Below are positions 1 through 7,121 of a DNA stretch of 64,000 nucleotides, in pieces; position 1 is the stretch's first letter, and every line of letters starts with the position of its first letter. The notes beneath the pieces are model-generated. The model was not told the DNA's origin. It did not search any database and worked only from the letters and a program-made list of their open reading frames with translations. The position numbers were made by a program, and so were the translations under genes. Origin of the DNA: DASRDU01 sp035560235 (lineage in GTDB: Bacteria > Acidobacteriota > Blastocatellia > RBC074); the NCBI GenBank assembly GCA_035560235.1, contig DATMAG010000054.1:14374-78373 (forward strand), written 5' to 3'.

Positions 1-1
1 G

Positions 2-3000
2 CTTTACGGCGCAAACAATCCGACGTTCACAGTCAGTTACAGCGGTTTCGTCAACGGCGACACGACGAGTGTGCTGACCGGCGCGGCGGCTTTGACGACG
101 ACCGCGACCGCGAACAGTCCGGTGGGCAGCTATCCGATCACGGCTGCGGCTGGCACGCTCGCGGCGGCGAATTACACCTTCACGTTTGTCAACGGCACGC
201 TGAACGTCACGACCGTGACGCTGACGGTGACGGCTGACAACAAGTCGAAAACCTACGGGTCAGCCAATCCGACGCTGACTGTCAGTTACAGCGGTTTTGT
301 GAATGGCGACACGGCAAGCGTCCTGACCGGAACTCCAAACATCACGACGACTGCGACCACAGGCAGCGCAGTTGGAACTTATCCGATCACGGTCACGGCG
401 GGCACGCTCAATTCCAGCAATTACGTGCTGGTCTTTGTTGACGGCACGCTGACCGTCAGCAAGGCTGCGCTGACAGTGACCGCTGACAGCAGGGCCAGAG
501 CCTATGGCGTGGCCAATCCGGCGCTGACCGGCACGCTCAGCGGGGTGGTTAATGGTGACAACATCACCGCCACCTACACGACTGTCGCAACGACGCTCAG
601 CCCGGCGGGCAGCTATGCCATCACGCCCGCGCTCTCTGATCCGGGCAACAAACTCGGCAATTACACGGTGACGACAACGAACGGCGTGCTGACCGTGACG
701 AAGGCCGTGCTGACCGTAACTGCCGATAACAAATCGAAAGTTTACGGCGCAGCCAATCCGACGCTGACGGCCAGTTACAGCGGCTTTGTGGGCGGCGACA
801 CCGCCGCTGTGGTGACGGGCGCGCCTGCGCTCACGACGACGGCCACGACGGCGAGCGGCGCGGGAACTTATCCGATCACGGCAGCAGCCGGAACACTTGC
901 AGCGGCGAATTACACGTTCACGTTTGCGAACGGCGCGCTGACGGTGAACAAGGCGACGCTGACCGTCACGGCTGATGACAAGACGCGGGTTTATGGCGCG
1001 GCCAATCCGACGTTCACGGCTTCGTACAGCGGCTTTGTGAACGGCGACACGGCAAGCGCGTTGACTGGCGCGGCGGCATTGACGACGACCGCAACCACGA
1101 GCAGCGCAGTCGGTGATTACGCGATCACGGCCGCGCAGGGCACGCTTGCCGCAGCCAATTACAGCTTCAGTTTCACGGCGGGCAAACTGACCGTGACGAA
1201 GGCGGCGCTGACGGTGAAGGCGAATGATGCCGCGCGCGCTTACGGCGCAGCCAATCCGACCTTCACCGGCACGATTACAGGACTCGTCAGTGGCGACAAC
1301 ATCACGGCCAGTTACACGACGACTGCGACCGCGAGCAGCGCGCCGGGTGATTACGCGATCACGCCGTCGCTCGCTGATCCGGCTGGTCGCCTGGGCAATT
1401 ACAACGTCACGCTGACGAACGGCAAACTGACCGTTGGCAAAGCAACGCTGACCATCACGGCTGACAACAAGTCGAAGGTTTTCGGCGCGGCCAACCCGGC
1501 GTTCACAGTTTCGTACAGTGGTTTTGTAAATGGCGACACGGCGAGCGTCCTGACCGGCACGCTCAGTCTGACCACGACCGCGACGGCGAACAGCGCGACG
1601 GGAACTTATCCGATTACTCCAGCGGGAGTGACGGCGGCGAATTATGCAATCAATTTCGTCAATGGCACGCTGACCGTCACGGCAGCGACTCCGACCGCCA
1701 CGCTTGCGTCAGGCAGCAATCCGTCAGCGTTCGGCCAGGCTGTGACCTTCACGGTCACGGTCAGTAAAGCCTCGCAGACAGCCGCCGCGCCGACCGGCAC
1801 GGTGACTTTCAGGGATGGCGCGAATGCCATCGGCACGGCCACGCTCAACGCGGCAGGCCAGGCCACGCTGACGACTTCGGCGCTGACCGTCGGCGCGCAT
1901 TCGCTGACGGCTGAGTATGCGGGCGACAGCAACTACAACGCGGCGGTTTCAGCGGCGCTGACGCAAACGGTCAGCAAGGCTGCGACTACGACCACGGTTG
2001 CATCGTCGGTCAATCCGTCAACCTTCAACCAGTCAGTGACCTTCACCGCCACCGTCAGCAGCACTGCCGGTACGCCGATCGGCAGCGTTGAATTCCGCGA
2101 CGGCAGCGCCGCGCTCGGCACGGCCACGCTGGCCAACGGCAAGGCGACGCTGACCGTCACCACACTTGCAGTGGGCGATCATTCGATTACAGCAGTGTAT
2201 GGCGGCAGCAGCACATTCGATGCCAGCGCCTCAGGCGCGATCACGCAGACGGTGAAGGAAGTCTGCACCTGGACGATTTCGCCGGTCGAACAGCTTGCTT
2301 ACGAAACCGGCGGCGACTTTGAAGTGAGCGTCACCACGCGCAGCGACTGCCCGTGGACGGCAGCCAGCAATGTCGCGTGGATCACCATCAAATCGGGCGC
2401 AAACGGAACCGGCAACGGCAAGGTGATTTATTCAGTCACGCCGCTGCCCGGTGACCAGACGCGCACCGGCACGCTGACGATTGCGGGTCAGACCTTCACC
2501 GTGAAGCAGACCAAAAAGGTCGTCGTCGTCAACTCCGCCAGTTATGACGGCACGGCGGTCGCCAGCGATTCATTCGTGTCAATCTTCGGCGTGAACCTGA
2601 CGGATCGCACCGAAGCGGCCAGCTCGACGCCGCTGCCCGACACGCTCGCCGGTGTGAAGATCAAAATCAGAGACAGCCAGGGCAAGGAGCATTTCGCTCG
2701 GATGCTCTATGCCTCACCGACGCAGATCAACTACATCATGCCGTCGAATCTGCCGCCCGGCCCGTGTGCTGTCTTCATCGTGCGCGCTAACGAAGAGATT
2801 GCAGGCGGCACGATCACCGTCGCGCCCGTCGCTCCGGCGCTGCTCTCAGCCGACGCGAGCGGCAAGGGACTGCCTGCGGCTTACCTCGTGCGCGTCAAAG
2901 CTGACGGTTCACAGGTCATCGAACCGGTGGCGCGTTACGATGAAGGCCTGAAGCAGTTCGTTCCCGTGCCGGTTGATCTCGGCTCCGGCAATGAAGAGGT

Positions 3001-3235
3001 CTTCGTGATTCTGTTCGGCACAGGGTTGCGGTATCGCAGCGATCTGAAGAATGTCGGCGTGAAGATTGGCGGCGTTGACACAGCCATCAGCTACGCCGGA
3101 GAGCAGGGCAGCTTCATCGGCCTTGATCAAATCAACGTTCTCATCCCGCGCTCACTGGCCGGACGCGGCGAAGTTGATGTCGTGCTGACGGTGGATGGCA
3201 AGACGGCGAATGCGCTGAAACTCAACATCCGCTAA
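2..3235 (+). CDS. Giant MBG-repeat secreted/surface protein, 3' part (5' end outside window)
   Basis: The reading frame is open from base 2, so the true start lies upstream. Visible in order: one partial and six complete MBG-type repeats of about 80 residues (key words YGAANPT, SYSGFVNGDT, NYTFTF); two Ig-like repeats resembling the Big_3 family (about nt 1685-2250, word GTVTFRDG); a BACON-like segment (about nt 2260-2515, words CPWTA, TLTIAGQTFTVKQ); and a C-terminal domain of about 235 residues resembling TIGR03437 (words SPTQINYIMP, LFGTGLRYRSD, GLDQINVLIP). No catalytic motif is seen. By family analogy this is an exported adhesive or structural protein. The repeats are very similar at DNA level, which suggests recent internal duplication. 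A strong terminator follows the stop. Domain calls are by eye. Confidence 0.85.
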   Translation, partial: LYGANNPTFTVSYSGFVNGDTTSVLTGAAALTTTATANSPVGSYPITAAAGTLAAANYTFTFVNGTLNVTTVTLTVTADNKSKTYGSANPTLTVSYSGFVNGDTASVLTGTPNITTTATTGSAVGTYPITVTAGTLNSSNYVLVFVDGTLTVSKAALTVTADSRARAYGVANPALTGTLSGVVNGDNITATYTTVATTLSPAGSYAITPALSDPGNKLGNYTVTTTNGVLTVTKAVLTVTADNKSKVYGAANPTLTASYSGFVGGDTAAVVTGAPALTTTATTASGAGTYPITAAAGTLAAANYTFTFANGALTVNKATLTVTADDKTRVYGAANPTFTASYSGFVNGDTASALTGAAALTTTATTSSAVGDYAITAAQGTLAAANYSFSFTAGKLTVTKAALTVKANDAARAYGAANPTFTGTITGLVSGDNITASYTTTATASSAPGDYAITPSLADPAGRLGNYNVTLTNGKLTVGKATLTITADNKSKVFGAANPAFTVSYSGFVNGDTASVLTGTLSLTTTATANSATGTYPITPAGVTAANYAINFVNGTLTVTAATPTATLASGSNPSAFGQAVTFTVTVSKASQTAAAPTGTVTFRDGANAIGTATLNAAGQATLTTSALTVGAHSLTAEYAGDSNYNAAVSAALTQTVSKAATTTTVASSVNPSTFNQSVTFTATVSSTAGTPIGSVEFRDGSAALGTATLANGKATLTVTTLAVGDHSITAVYGGSSTFDASASGAITQTVKEVCTWTISPVEQLAYETGGDFEVSVTTRSDCPWTAASNVAWITIKSGANGTGNGKVIYSVTPLPGDQTRTGTLTIAGQTFTVKQTKKVVVVNSASYDGTAVASDSFVSIFGVNLTDRTEAASSTPLPDTLAGVKIKIRDSQGKEHFARMLYASPTQINYIMPSNLPPGPCAVFIVRANEEIAGGTITVAPVAPALLSADASGKGLPAAYLVRVKADGSQVIEPVARYDEGLKQFVPVPVDLGSGNEEVFVILFGTGLRYRSDLKNVGVKIGGVDTAISYAGEQGSFIGLDQINVLIPRSLAGRGEVDVVLTVDGKTANALKLNIR
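221..1684 (+). repeat. Tandem MBG repeats with an A-A-B higher-order period
   Basis: Repeat units begin at about 221, 470, 710, 959, 1208 and 1448. Unit lengths are 249, 240, 249, 249 and 240 bp, followed by a shorter last unit. Units starting at 470 and 1208 are a second type (words GVVNGDN, GLVSGDN, then YTT), while the others carry GFVNGDT or GFVGGDT then LTG. Each unit matches the unit 738 bp away (221/959, 470/1208, 710/1448), so the array is a duplicated three-unit block. Confidence 0.85.
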
Positions 3236-3259
3236 AGCAGGTCACAACCAGACAGCAAT

Positions 3260-3301
3260 CGGGCAGGCTGGAAATATTCATTCCGGCCTGCCCGTTTTTT
3301 G
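3260..3301 (+). terminator. Rho-independent terminator after the MBG-repeat gene
   Basis: A 14-bp stem (left arm 3260-3273, right arm 3281-3294, one G-T pair) with a 7-nt loop is followed directly by at least six T. It sits 25 nt after the stop codon. Confidence 0.92.
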
Positions 3302-3315
3302 TCGTCCGCAAACTG

Positions 3316-3354
3316 AACCTGATTCCTGATTCCTGATGATGGGAAAACATCATC
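3316..3354. repeat. Intergenic word repeat (CCTGATT type) with small hairpin
   Basis: CCTGATT is reiterated from 3318, followed by a perfect 7-bp hairpin (3335-3341 with 3348-3354, 6-nt loop). The same word recurs near 13.3 kb and 53.2 kb. Confidence 0.55.
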
Positions 3355-3434
3355 GGTGACTATGTGTCTTCGATGGTAAGGATGAACCGTCTGCTTGGTC
3401 CGCGAAGCGGACGGGATGAATGCTTTATTGCTTT

Positions 3435-4148
3435 TCAGACGCGTTCCTGTATTGCTGCGGAATCAGTCAGCGCGGCGAAAATCTTCGCCGGGTCAATTTC
3501 TGCGAGGCTTGCGACGACTGCATCTGCCGCCGTGAGTTCAGCGGCGGGGTAGCTGTTCGTTACGGCCAGGCAGCGCATTCCGGCGCGGCGGGCGGCTTCG
3601 ATGCCTGCGACTGAATCTTCGATGACCAGACATTCGGCAGGATCAATGCTGCGCTGTGTTGTTTCATTCAGCAGCGCGAGGGCTTTGACGTAACCTTCAG
3701 GGTCAGGTTTGCACGCGCTGACATCTTCTGACGCGACGATGACGCGAAAGCAGTCGCGCAGTTCGCCGCGTTTGAGCACCAGTTCGATTTCGTGTCGCAG
3801 CGCGCCTGACGCAATTGCCAGCGGAAACTTTTCAGCCAGCCGTCGCGCCAGTTCAGTTACGCCGGGAAAGAGCAGCATTCGTTCATTGATGGCGTCAAGG
3901 TAATAACGCGCTTTGCGATCAATCAGCGACTGAATGTAAGCCTGATCTGCGGCGCGCCCCTGATCAGCCAGCGCAGCGGTAAAGGCTCCGCGATCATCAT
4001 AACCAAGATATTTTTCGTGATATTCCCTGGCTGAAAGCGACAGTCCTTCTTCTTCCAGCACGCGACGAAACAGCTCCAGGTGCAGCGGTTCGTCATCCAC
4101 GATCACTCCGTTAAAATCAAAAATGATGGCCTTCAATCCGGCGTTCAT
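3435..4148 (-). CDS. HAD-superfamily hydrolase (beta-phosphoglucomutase-like subfamily)
   Basis: Predicted 237-residue Rossmann-type HAD phosphatase or mutase. Motif I is FDFNGVIVDDEPLH: the nucleophile Asp is at residue 11, but the usual second Asp (general acid/base) is Asn at residue 13. Motif III/IV region is seen as ACKPDPEGY and VIEDSVAGIEAARRAGM, typical of the pgmB/phosphoglycolate phosphatase group. The start at 4148 is chosen because AAAGGA lies about 8 nt upstream; an in-frame ATG at 4190 would add 14 atypical residues. It diverges from the microcompartment genes, so a sugar-phosphate role linked to them is possible but not shown. Substrate unknown. Confidence 0.85.
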   Translation of the reverse strand: MNAGLKAIIFDFNGVIVDDEPLHLELFRRVLEEEGLSLSAREYHEKYLGYDDRGAFTAALADQGRAADQAYIQSLIDRKARYYLDAINERMLLFPGVTELARRLAEKFPLAIASGALRHEIELVLKRGELRDCFRVIVASEDVSACKPDPEGYVKALALLNETTQRSIDPAECLVIEDSVAGIEAARRAGMRCLAVTNSYPAAELTAADAVVASLAEIDPAKIFAALTDSAAIQERV

Positions 4149-4178
4149 TTCACTATCCTTTCTGTTTGCCTCTATAAT
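4149..4178 (+). promoter_or_regulatory. Candidate sigma70-like promoter for the microcompartment gene group
   Basis: A perfect TATAAT (4173-4178) has TTCACT (4149-4154) 18 bp upstream, in the 87-bp divergent region between the HAD gene and the first EutN/CcmL gene. The -35 match is only moderate. Confidence 0.45.
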
Positions 4179-4235
4179 TTGAGCCACCAATCAGGCCACA
4201 GAAGGCAAAGATGAATCAACCCTGACCGAATTTTT

Positions 4236-4529
4236 ATGCAACTGGCCCGCGTCATCGGCAATGTCGTTTCAACCGTCAAGAACTCAGCGCTCGAAGGGCG
4301 CAAGCTGCTTGTTATTCAGACGCTCGACAGCGAATTGCGCGCCACGGGCAAACCGCTCGTCGCGGTTGATTCAGTCGGCGCAGGCGCGGGCGAACTGGTC
4401 TTCTGGTGTCGCGGCAAGGAAGCGAGCTTTCCGTTTCAGGGCAGCGAAGTCCCGACCGACTGCACCATCATCGGCATCGTTGATTCCGACGCGCACGTCA
4501 GCGTCAAAAATGAATTCAGAGGAAAGTGA
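4236..4529 (+). CDS. Bacterial microcompartment vertex protein, EutN/CcmL (BMC-P) family, copy 1
   Basis: 97 residues, the usual length for pentameric BMC-P proteins that cap the vertices of microcompartment shells. It opens with MQLARVIGNVVSTVKN, the hallmark EutN/CcmL N-terminus, followed by LVAVDSVGAGAGELV and ends in the strand IIGIVDS; these match the OB-like fold of the family. It lies 6 nt before a second paralogue and appears to be the first gene of a short operon. No BMC-H or BMC-T hexamer gene is present in the window. The ribosome-binding site is weak. Confidence 0.93.
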   Translation: MQLARVIGNVVSTVKNSALEGRKLLVIQTLDSELRATGKPLVAVDSVGAGAGELVFWCRGKEASFPFQGSEVPTDCTIIGIVDSDAHVSVKNEFRGK

Positions 4530-4535
4530 GAACTG

Positions 4536-4823
4536 ATGCTGCTCGCCCGCGTCATCGGCAACGTCGTTGCCACCTGGAAAAATCAGCGATACGGTACGGC
4601 CCGCATTATGCTGGTGCAGCCGATCAATCCTGACGGCACGTCGCGCGGCAGCACGCTGCTCGCGCTCGATTCGGTTGACGCGGGCGAAGGCGATGTCGTG
4701 ATTGTCGTGCAGGAAGGCTGGAGCGCCTCGACCGCTTCAACCGGAGAACCGGGCGCAGCGATTGACACCGCCATCGTCGGCGTCGTTGATTTCATTGAAG
4801 AGGACAACGGAGCAAAGCACTGA
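4536..4823 (+). CDS. Bacterial microcompartment vertex protein, EutN/CcmL (BMC-P) family, copy 2
   Basis: 95-residue paralogue of the preceding gene. The N-terminus MLLARVIGNVVATWKN, the central LLALDSVDAGEGDVVIVVQEG and the C-terminal TAIVGVVDFI are diagnostic of EutN/CcmL. Its middle loop (ASTASTGEPGAAID) differs from copy 1, as in loci that carry several distinct BMC-P proteins. AGAGGAAAG lies upstream. Its TGA overlaps the next ATG by one base, so the third gene is translationally coupled. Confidence 0.93.
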   Translation: MLLARVIGNVVATWKNQRYGTARIMLVQPINPDGTSRGSTLLALDSVDAGEGDVVIVVQEGWSASTASTGEPGAAIDTAIVGVVDFIEEDNGAKH

Positions 4824-5149
4824 TGCCATCAGTCAGCCGGGAACAAGTCAGAGAAATCGTTGCGCGCGCCCTGCAGGAGATGATGACCGAAGACGCCGCT
4901 GTGCGCGAAGCCGTCGCCGGACTCGCCGCGCCGGATCAGGCGAAACCATCTCCGGCGCATTACACCGCGCCCTGGACGGGACAGGCTTATGCCGCGCAGC
5001 ATCCGAGTCAGTTTCAGTTCAATGTCACCGAAGGCGCGCTGCAGGGCCGCACCGCTGAGGTTCTCGATTTCATCGAAACGAAACTCTGCTCCATCGAAAA
5101 GAACAAGTCCTGCGATCATTGCGGAATGTGCCGTTCACTTGGTTTCTGA
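4823..5149 (+). CDS. Small protein with encapsulation-peptide-like helix and Cys-rich tail
   Basis: 108 residues, no family recognised. Residues 4-21 (VSREQVREIVARALQEMM) form a predicted amphipathic helix like the targeting peptides that carry cargo into microcompartments. A Pro/Ala-rich linker follows (about 35-60), then a short ordered part and a C-terminus with SCDHCGMCRSLGF, a CxxCxxC cluster that could bind metal. Start codon overlaps the stop of the second vertex gene (TGATG). The context plus the helix suggest a microcompartment-associated protein; this is inference. There is no catalytic domain, so it may be an adaptor or scaffold. Confidence 0.75.
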   Translation: MPSVSREQVREIVARALQEMMTEDAAVREAVAGLAAPDQAKPSPAHYTAPWTGQAYAAQHPSQFQFNVTEGALQGRTAEVLDFIETKLCSIEKNKSCDHCGMCRSLGF

Positions 5150-5151
5150 GA

Positions 5152-5215
5152 CAGCCACGAAGGAAGGAATCTGCCGGGTTCCGCCTTTGTGCAGCTTCGT
5201 CTTCCTTCGTGGCTG
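5152..5215. repeat. Perfect 15-bp inverted repeat (CACGAAGGAAG type)
   Basis: Arms 5152-5166 and 5201-5215 are perfectly complementary around a 34-nt loop. It starts 2 nt after the stop of the small Cys-rich gene and ends just before the ATG cluster of the next gene. One of a window-wide set of word-repeat palindromes. Confidence 0.85.
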
Positions 5216-6286
5216 ATGATGATTATGATCACCCTCCTTGCCGCGACAGGTTTCACCGGACAACTCATCGCTCACGAACTGCACCGCCTGAAGCTGCCGA
5301 TGCGGCTCGCGGCGCGCAATGAAACGAAGCTGCGCGAACTTGCCGCGCAGGTCGGCAGTCCGCCGATTGTCGTGGCCGATGTTTCGCGCCCGGAAACGCT
5401 CGGCAAAGTCTTTGATGAAACAAAAGTCCTGATCACCTGCGCCGGGCCTTTCACTGAAATGGGCGAGCCGGTTGTGGCTGAAGCGGCGCGGCGCGGAGTG
5501 CATTACCTCGACACGACCGGCGAACAGCATTTCATCAGGCTTGTCTTTGATCGTTACTCGGCCATCGCCGGTGAACACGGCGCGGCGCTCGTGCCCGCTG
5601 CGGCATTTGAATACGCGCTCGGTGATGCCGCCGCCGCCGTTGCTGCCAGGGATTTTCAGCCGTGCGATGAAATCAGCGTGACTTATGCGCTGGATGGTTT
5701 CGGCACAAGTCGCGGCACAAAGAAATCAATCCTGCAGGCCATCAGCACGCCGTCATTTCTATTTCAGGATGGAAAGCTCAGGCAGGTCAGCCCTGGCATC
5801 GGGCGGCGCACGATTCAGTTGCCAGGTGGTCAGCGAATGTCGGCCATTCCGTTCGGCGGTGGCGAAGCGATTCAGGTTCCGGCCCACATCGAAACGCGCG
5901 CGGTGACGACACTGATGGCGATGAATGATCTGGCGGCAATGTTTCTGCCGCTGGGCGCGGGCCTGGCGATGATGCTGATGCATTCGCCGCTTGGCGGCCT
6001 GGTGACGCGACAGATTGAAAGCGGCAGCTTCGGCCCTTCGCCCGAAGATCGCGCCCGCAGCCGCTTCACCATTGTCTGCGAAGCGCGGCGCGGCAGCGAA
6101 CGGCGCACCGTGACCGTGCAGGGCAAAGACCCATACGGCCTGACCGCAACCGTGATTGTGGCGCTCGCCAGGCATTTGTCAGAGCAGGGCACTGAAACCA
6201 CCGGCGCGATTTCACCCGCGATGGTCGGCGGTGAAGAGTTGATTGTGAAGGCCACGCAGGAAAGCGGAGTTGAATGGAAGGTCTGA
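5216..6286 (+). CDS. Saccharopine dehydrogenase-like NAD(P)-binding protein
   Basis: About 356 residues. An N-terminal Rossmann motif (ITLLAATGFTGQLIAHEL) and LAARNETKL place it in the saccharopine dehydrogenase / trans-acting enoyl reductase superfamily; the central part (AGPFTEMGEPVVAEAARRG, HYLDTTGE) is the conserved dinucleotide-domain core. The N-terminus is short, starting almost at the first beta strand. In-frame ATGs at 5216, 5219 and 5225 follow a 15-bp hairpin; a GTG at 5189 lies inside the loop and is less likely. It follows the microcompartment genes and precedes lysine genes, but nothing shows it acts in either. Substrate unknown. Confidence 0.8.
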   Translation: MMIMITLLAATGFTGQLIAHELHRLKLPMRLAARNETKLRELAAQVGSPPIVVADVSRPETLGKVFDETKVLITCAGPFTEMGEPVVAEAARRGVHYLDTTGEQHFIRLVFDRYSAIAGEHGAALVPAAAFEYALGDAAAAVAARDFQPCDEISVTYALDGFGTSRGTKKSILQAISTPSFLFQDGKLRQVSPGIGRRTIQLPGGQRMSAIPFGGGEAIQVPAHIETRAVTTLMAMNDLAAMFLPLGAGLAMMLMHSPLGGLVTRQIESGSFGPSPEDRARSRFTIVCEARRGSERRTVTVQGKDPYGLTATVIVALARHLSEQGTETTGAISPAMVGGEELIVKATQESGVEWKV

Positions 6287-6296
6287 AGCTGACACC

Positions 6297-6632
6297 TCAG
6301 GCGGGCGGTCTTTCCAGCTTGTTTTCGAGCGCGCTCACGCTGTCTTCCAGATCGCCCAGGTTGGCAATCACCTTCACGTAATTCGAGCTGAGAACTTCCA
6401 TCTGGCGTCGGCTCTGGCGCATCTCTTTTTTTATTTCCTGAACGTCGGTTCTGACTTCCAGAATTTCAGCCAGCGCGCGTTCCCAGATCGGGCGAGTGTC
6501 ATACGATTTTGCTTCCAGTGCCGCGACACTGTCGCTGAGGTTGCGCAGTTCAGTTCTGATCGAAGAGACTTCTGCCAGCAGCAAATCCAGCTTGTCGTCA
6601 GGTGAAAGGTTTCTGGTGGTGTCTTCACTCAT
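6297..6632 (-). CDS. Small coiled-coil protein of unknown function
   Basis: 111 residues, almost entirely heptad-like helix (LDLLLAEVSSIRTELRNL, EILEVRTDVQEIKKEMRQ, LGDLEDSVSALENKLE). No signal peptide, no membrane segment. The start at 6632 is supported by AAAGGAG 6 nt upstream; an upstream in-frame ATG at 6677 lacks this. It converges on the reductase gene with a 10-bp gap. Family not recognised. Confidence 0.7.
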   Translation of the reverse strand: MSEDTTRNLSPDDKLDLLLAEVSSIRTELRNLSDSVAALEAKSYDTRPIWERALAEILEVRTDVQEIKKEMRQSRRQMEVLSSNYVKVIANLGDLEDSVSALENKLERPPA

Positions 6633-6751
6633 GCGCGGCTCCTTTGAGCTTTGATGGTTCAGTCGTTTGCCGGGCATTCAGGGCTGCATGACGAATGACA
6701 GCTTTGCAGAGTTTCGCTGGCGGCGTCAAGGTCGGCTGCGGGCAGGCTGCC

Positions 6752-6780
6752 TTGACACACCCGCCGCCCTTCGGCACAAT
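6752..6780 (+). promoter_or_regulatory. Sigma70-like promoter for the lysine riboswitch and lysC
   Basis: TTGACA (6752-6757), 17-bp spacer, CACAAT (6775-6780). Transcription would begin about 40 nt before the lysine aptamer. Confidence 0.6.
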
Positions 6781-6824
6781 GGCCGCGTCCTGATCAGTCA
6801 GGCATTTTTATTGCTCTTTTATTG

Positions 6825-7000
6825 ATCGAGTAGAGGAGCGGCCTTCAGCAGTAACCTGTTTGAGAGTGTGAAGACTTGATGACGACAGGCGAAAGGGGCA
6901 GGCCGCCGAAGCTGACGCAGGGCTTCACCGTTGCGTCGGCTGGTTGTCAGGGCTGAATCCCTGAGACTGTCACCGCTGGATGGTGGAGCGCTACGTCGAG
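6825..7000 (+). promoter_or_regulatory. Lysine riboswitch (L-box) aptamer
   Basis: The conserved L-box words are present in the correct order: AGAGGAGC at 6832, AGTA at 6850, GAAAGGGGCAGGCCGCCGAAGC from 6891 (broken here by family-variable bases), GGTTGTCAGGG near 6942, CTGAGACTGTCAC at 6961 and TGGAGCGCTAC near 6983. The ends pair to form P1. It lies upstream of aspartokinase, the classic target. The RNA senses lysine and here probably controls transcription through the terminator at 7057. Confidence 0.95.
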
Positions 7001-7024
7001 CCTTCAAAGTTCCCCGGACTGCCG

Positions 7025-7090
7025 CCGGTTGCAAACAACCGGTGTCACCGACACAGAAGGGTCAGCGTGCGTTCCGCGCTGGCCCTTTTT
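7025..7090 (+). terminator. Riboswitch expression platform: hairpin plus intrinsic terminator
   Basis: A perfect 7-bp hairpin (7025-7031 with 7036-7042) is followed by an 11-bp terminator stem (7057-7067 with 7077-7087) and a run of five T, ending about 30 nt before lysC. Placement between the lysine aptamer and the gene marks it as a lysine-dependent attenuator; the antiterminator pairing was not resolved by eye. Confidence 0.85.
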
Positions 7091-7121
7091 GATTCTGCTG
7101 TGAAAGGTTTGATCGCTGGTT

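Noticed and set aside
1642..2163. Long minus-strand open frames inside the MBG-repeat gene
   Set aside because: They mirror the Ala/Val/Thr-rich repeats of the plus-strand protein; third-position bias follows the plus strand.
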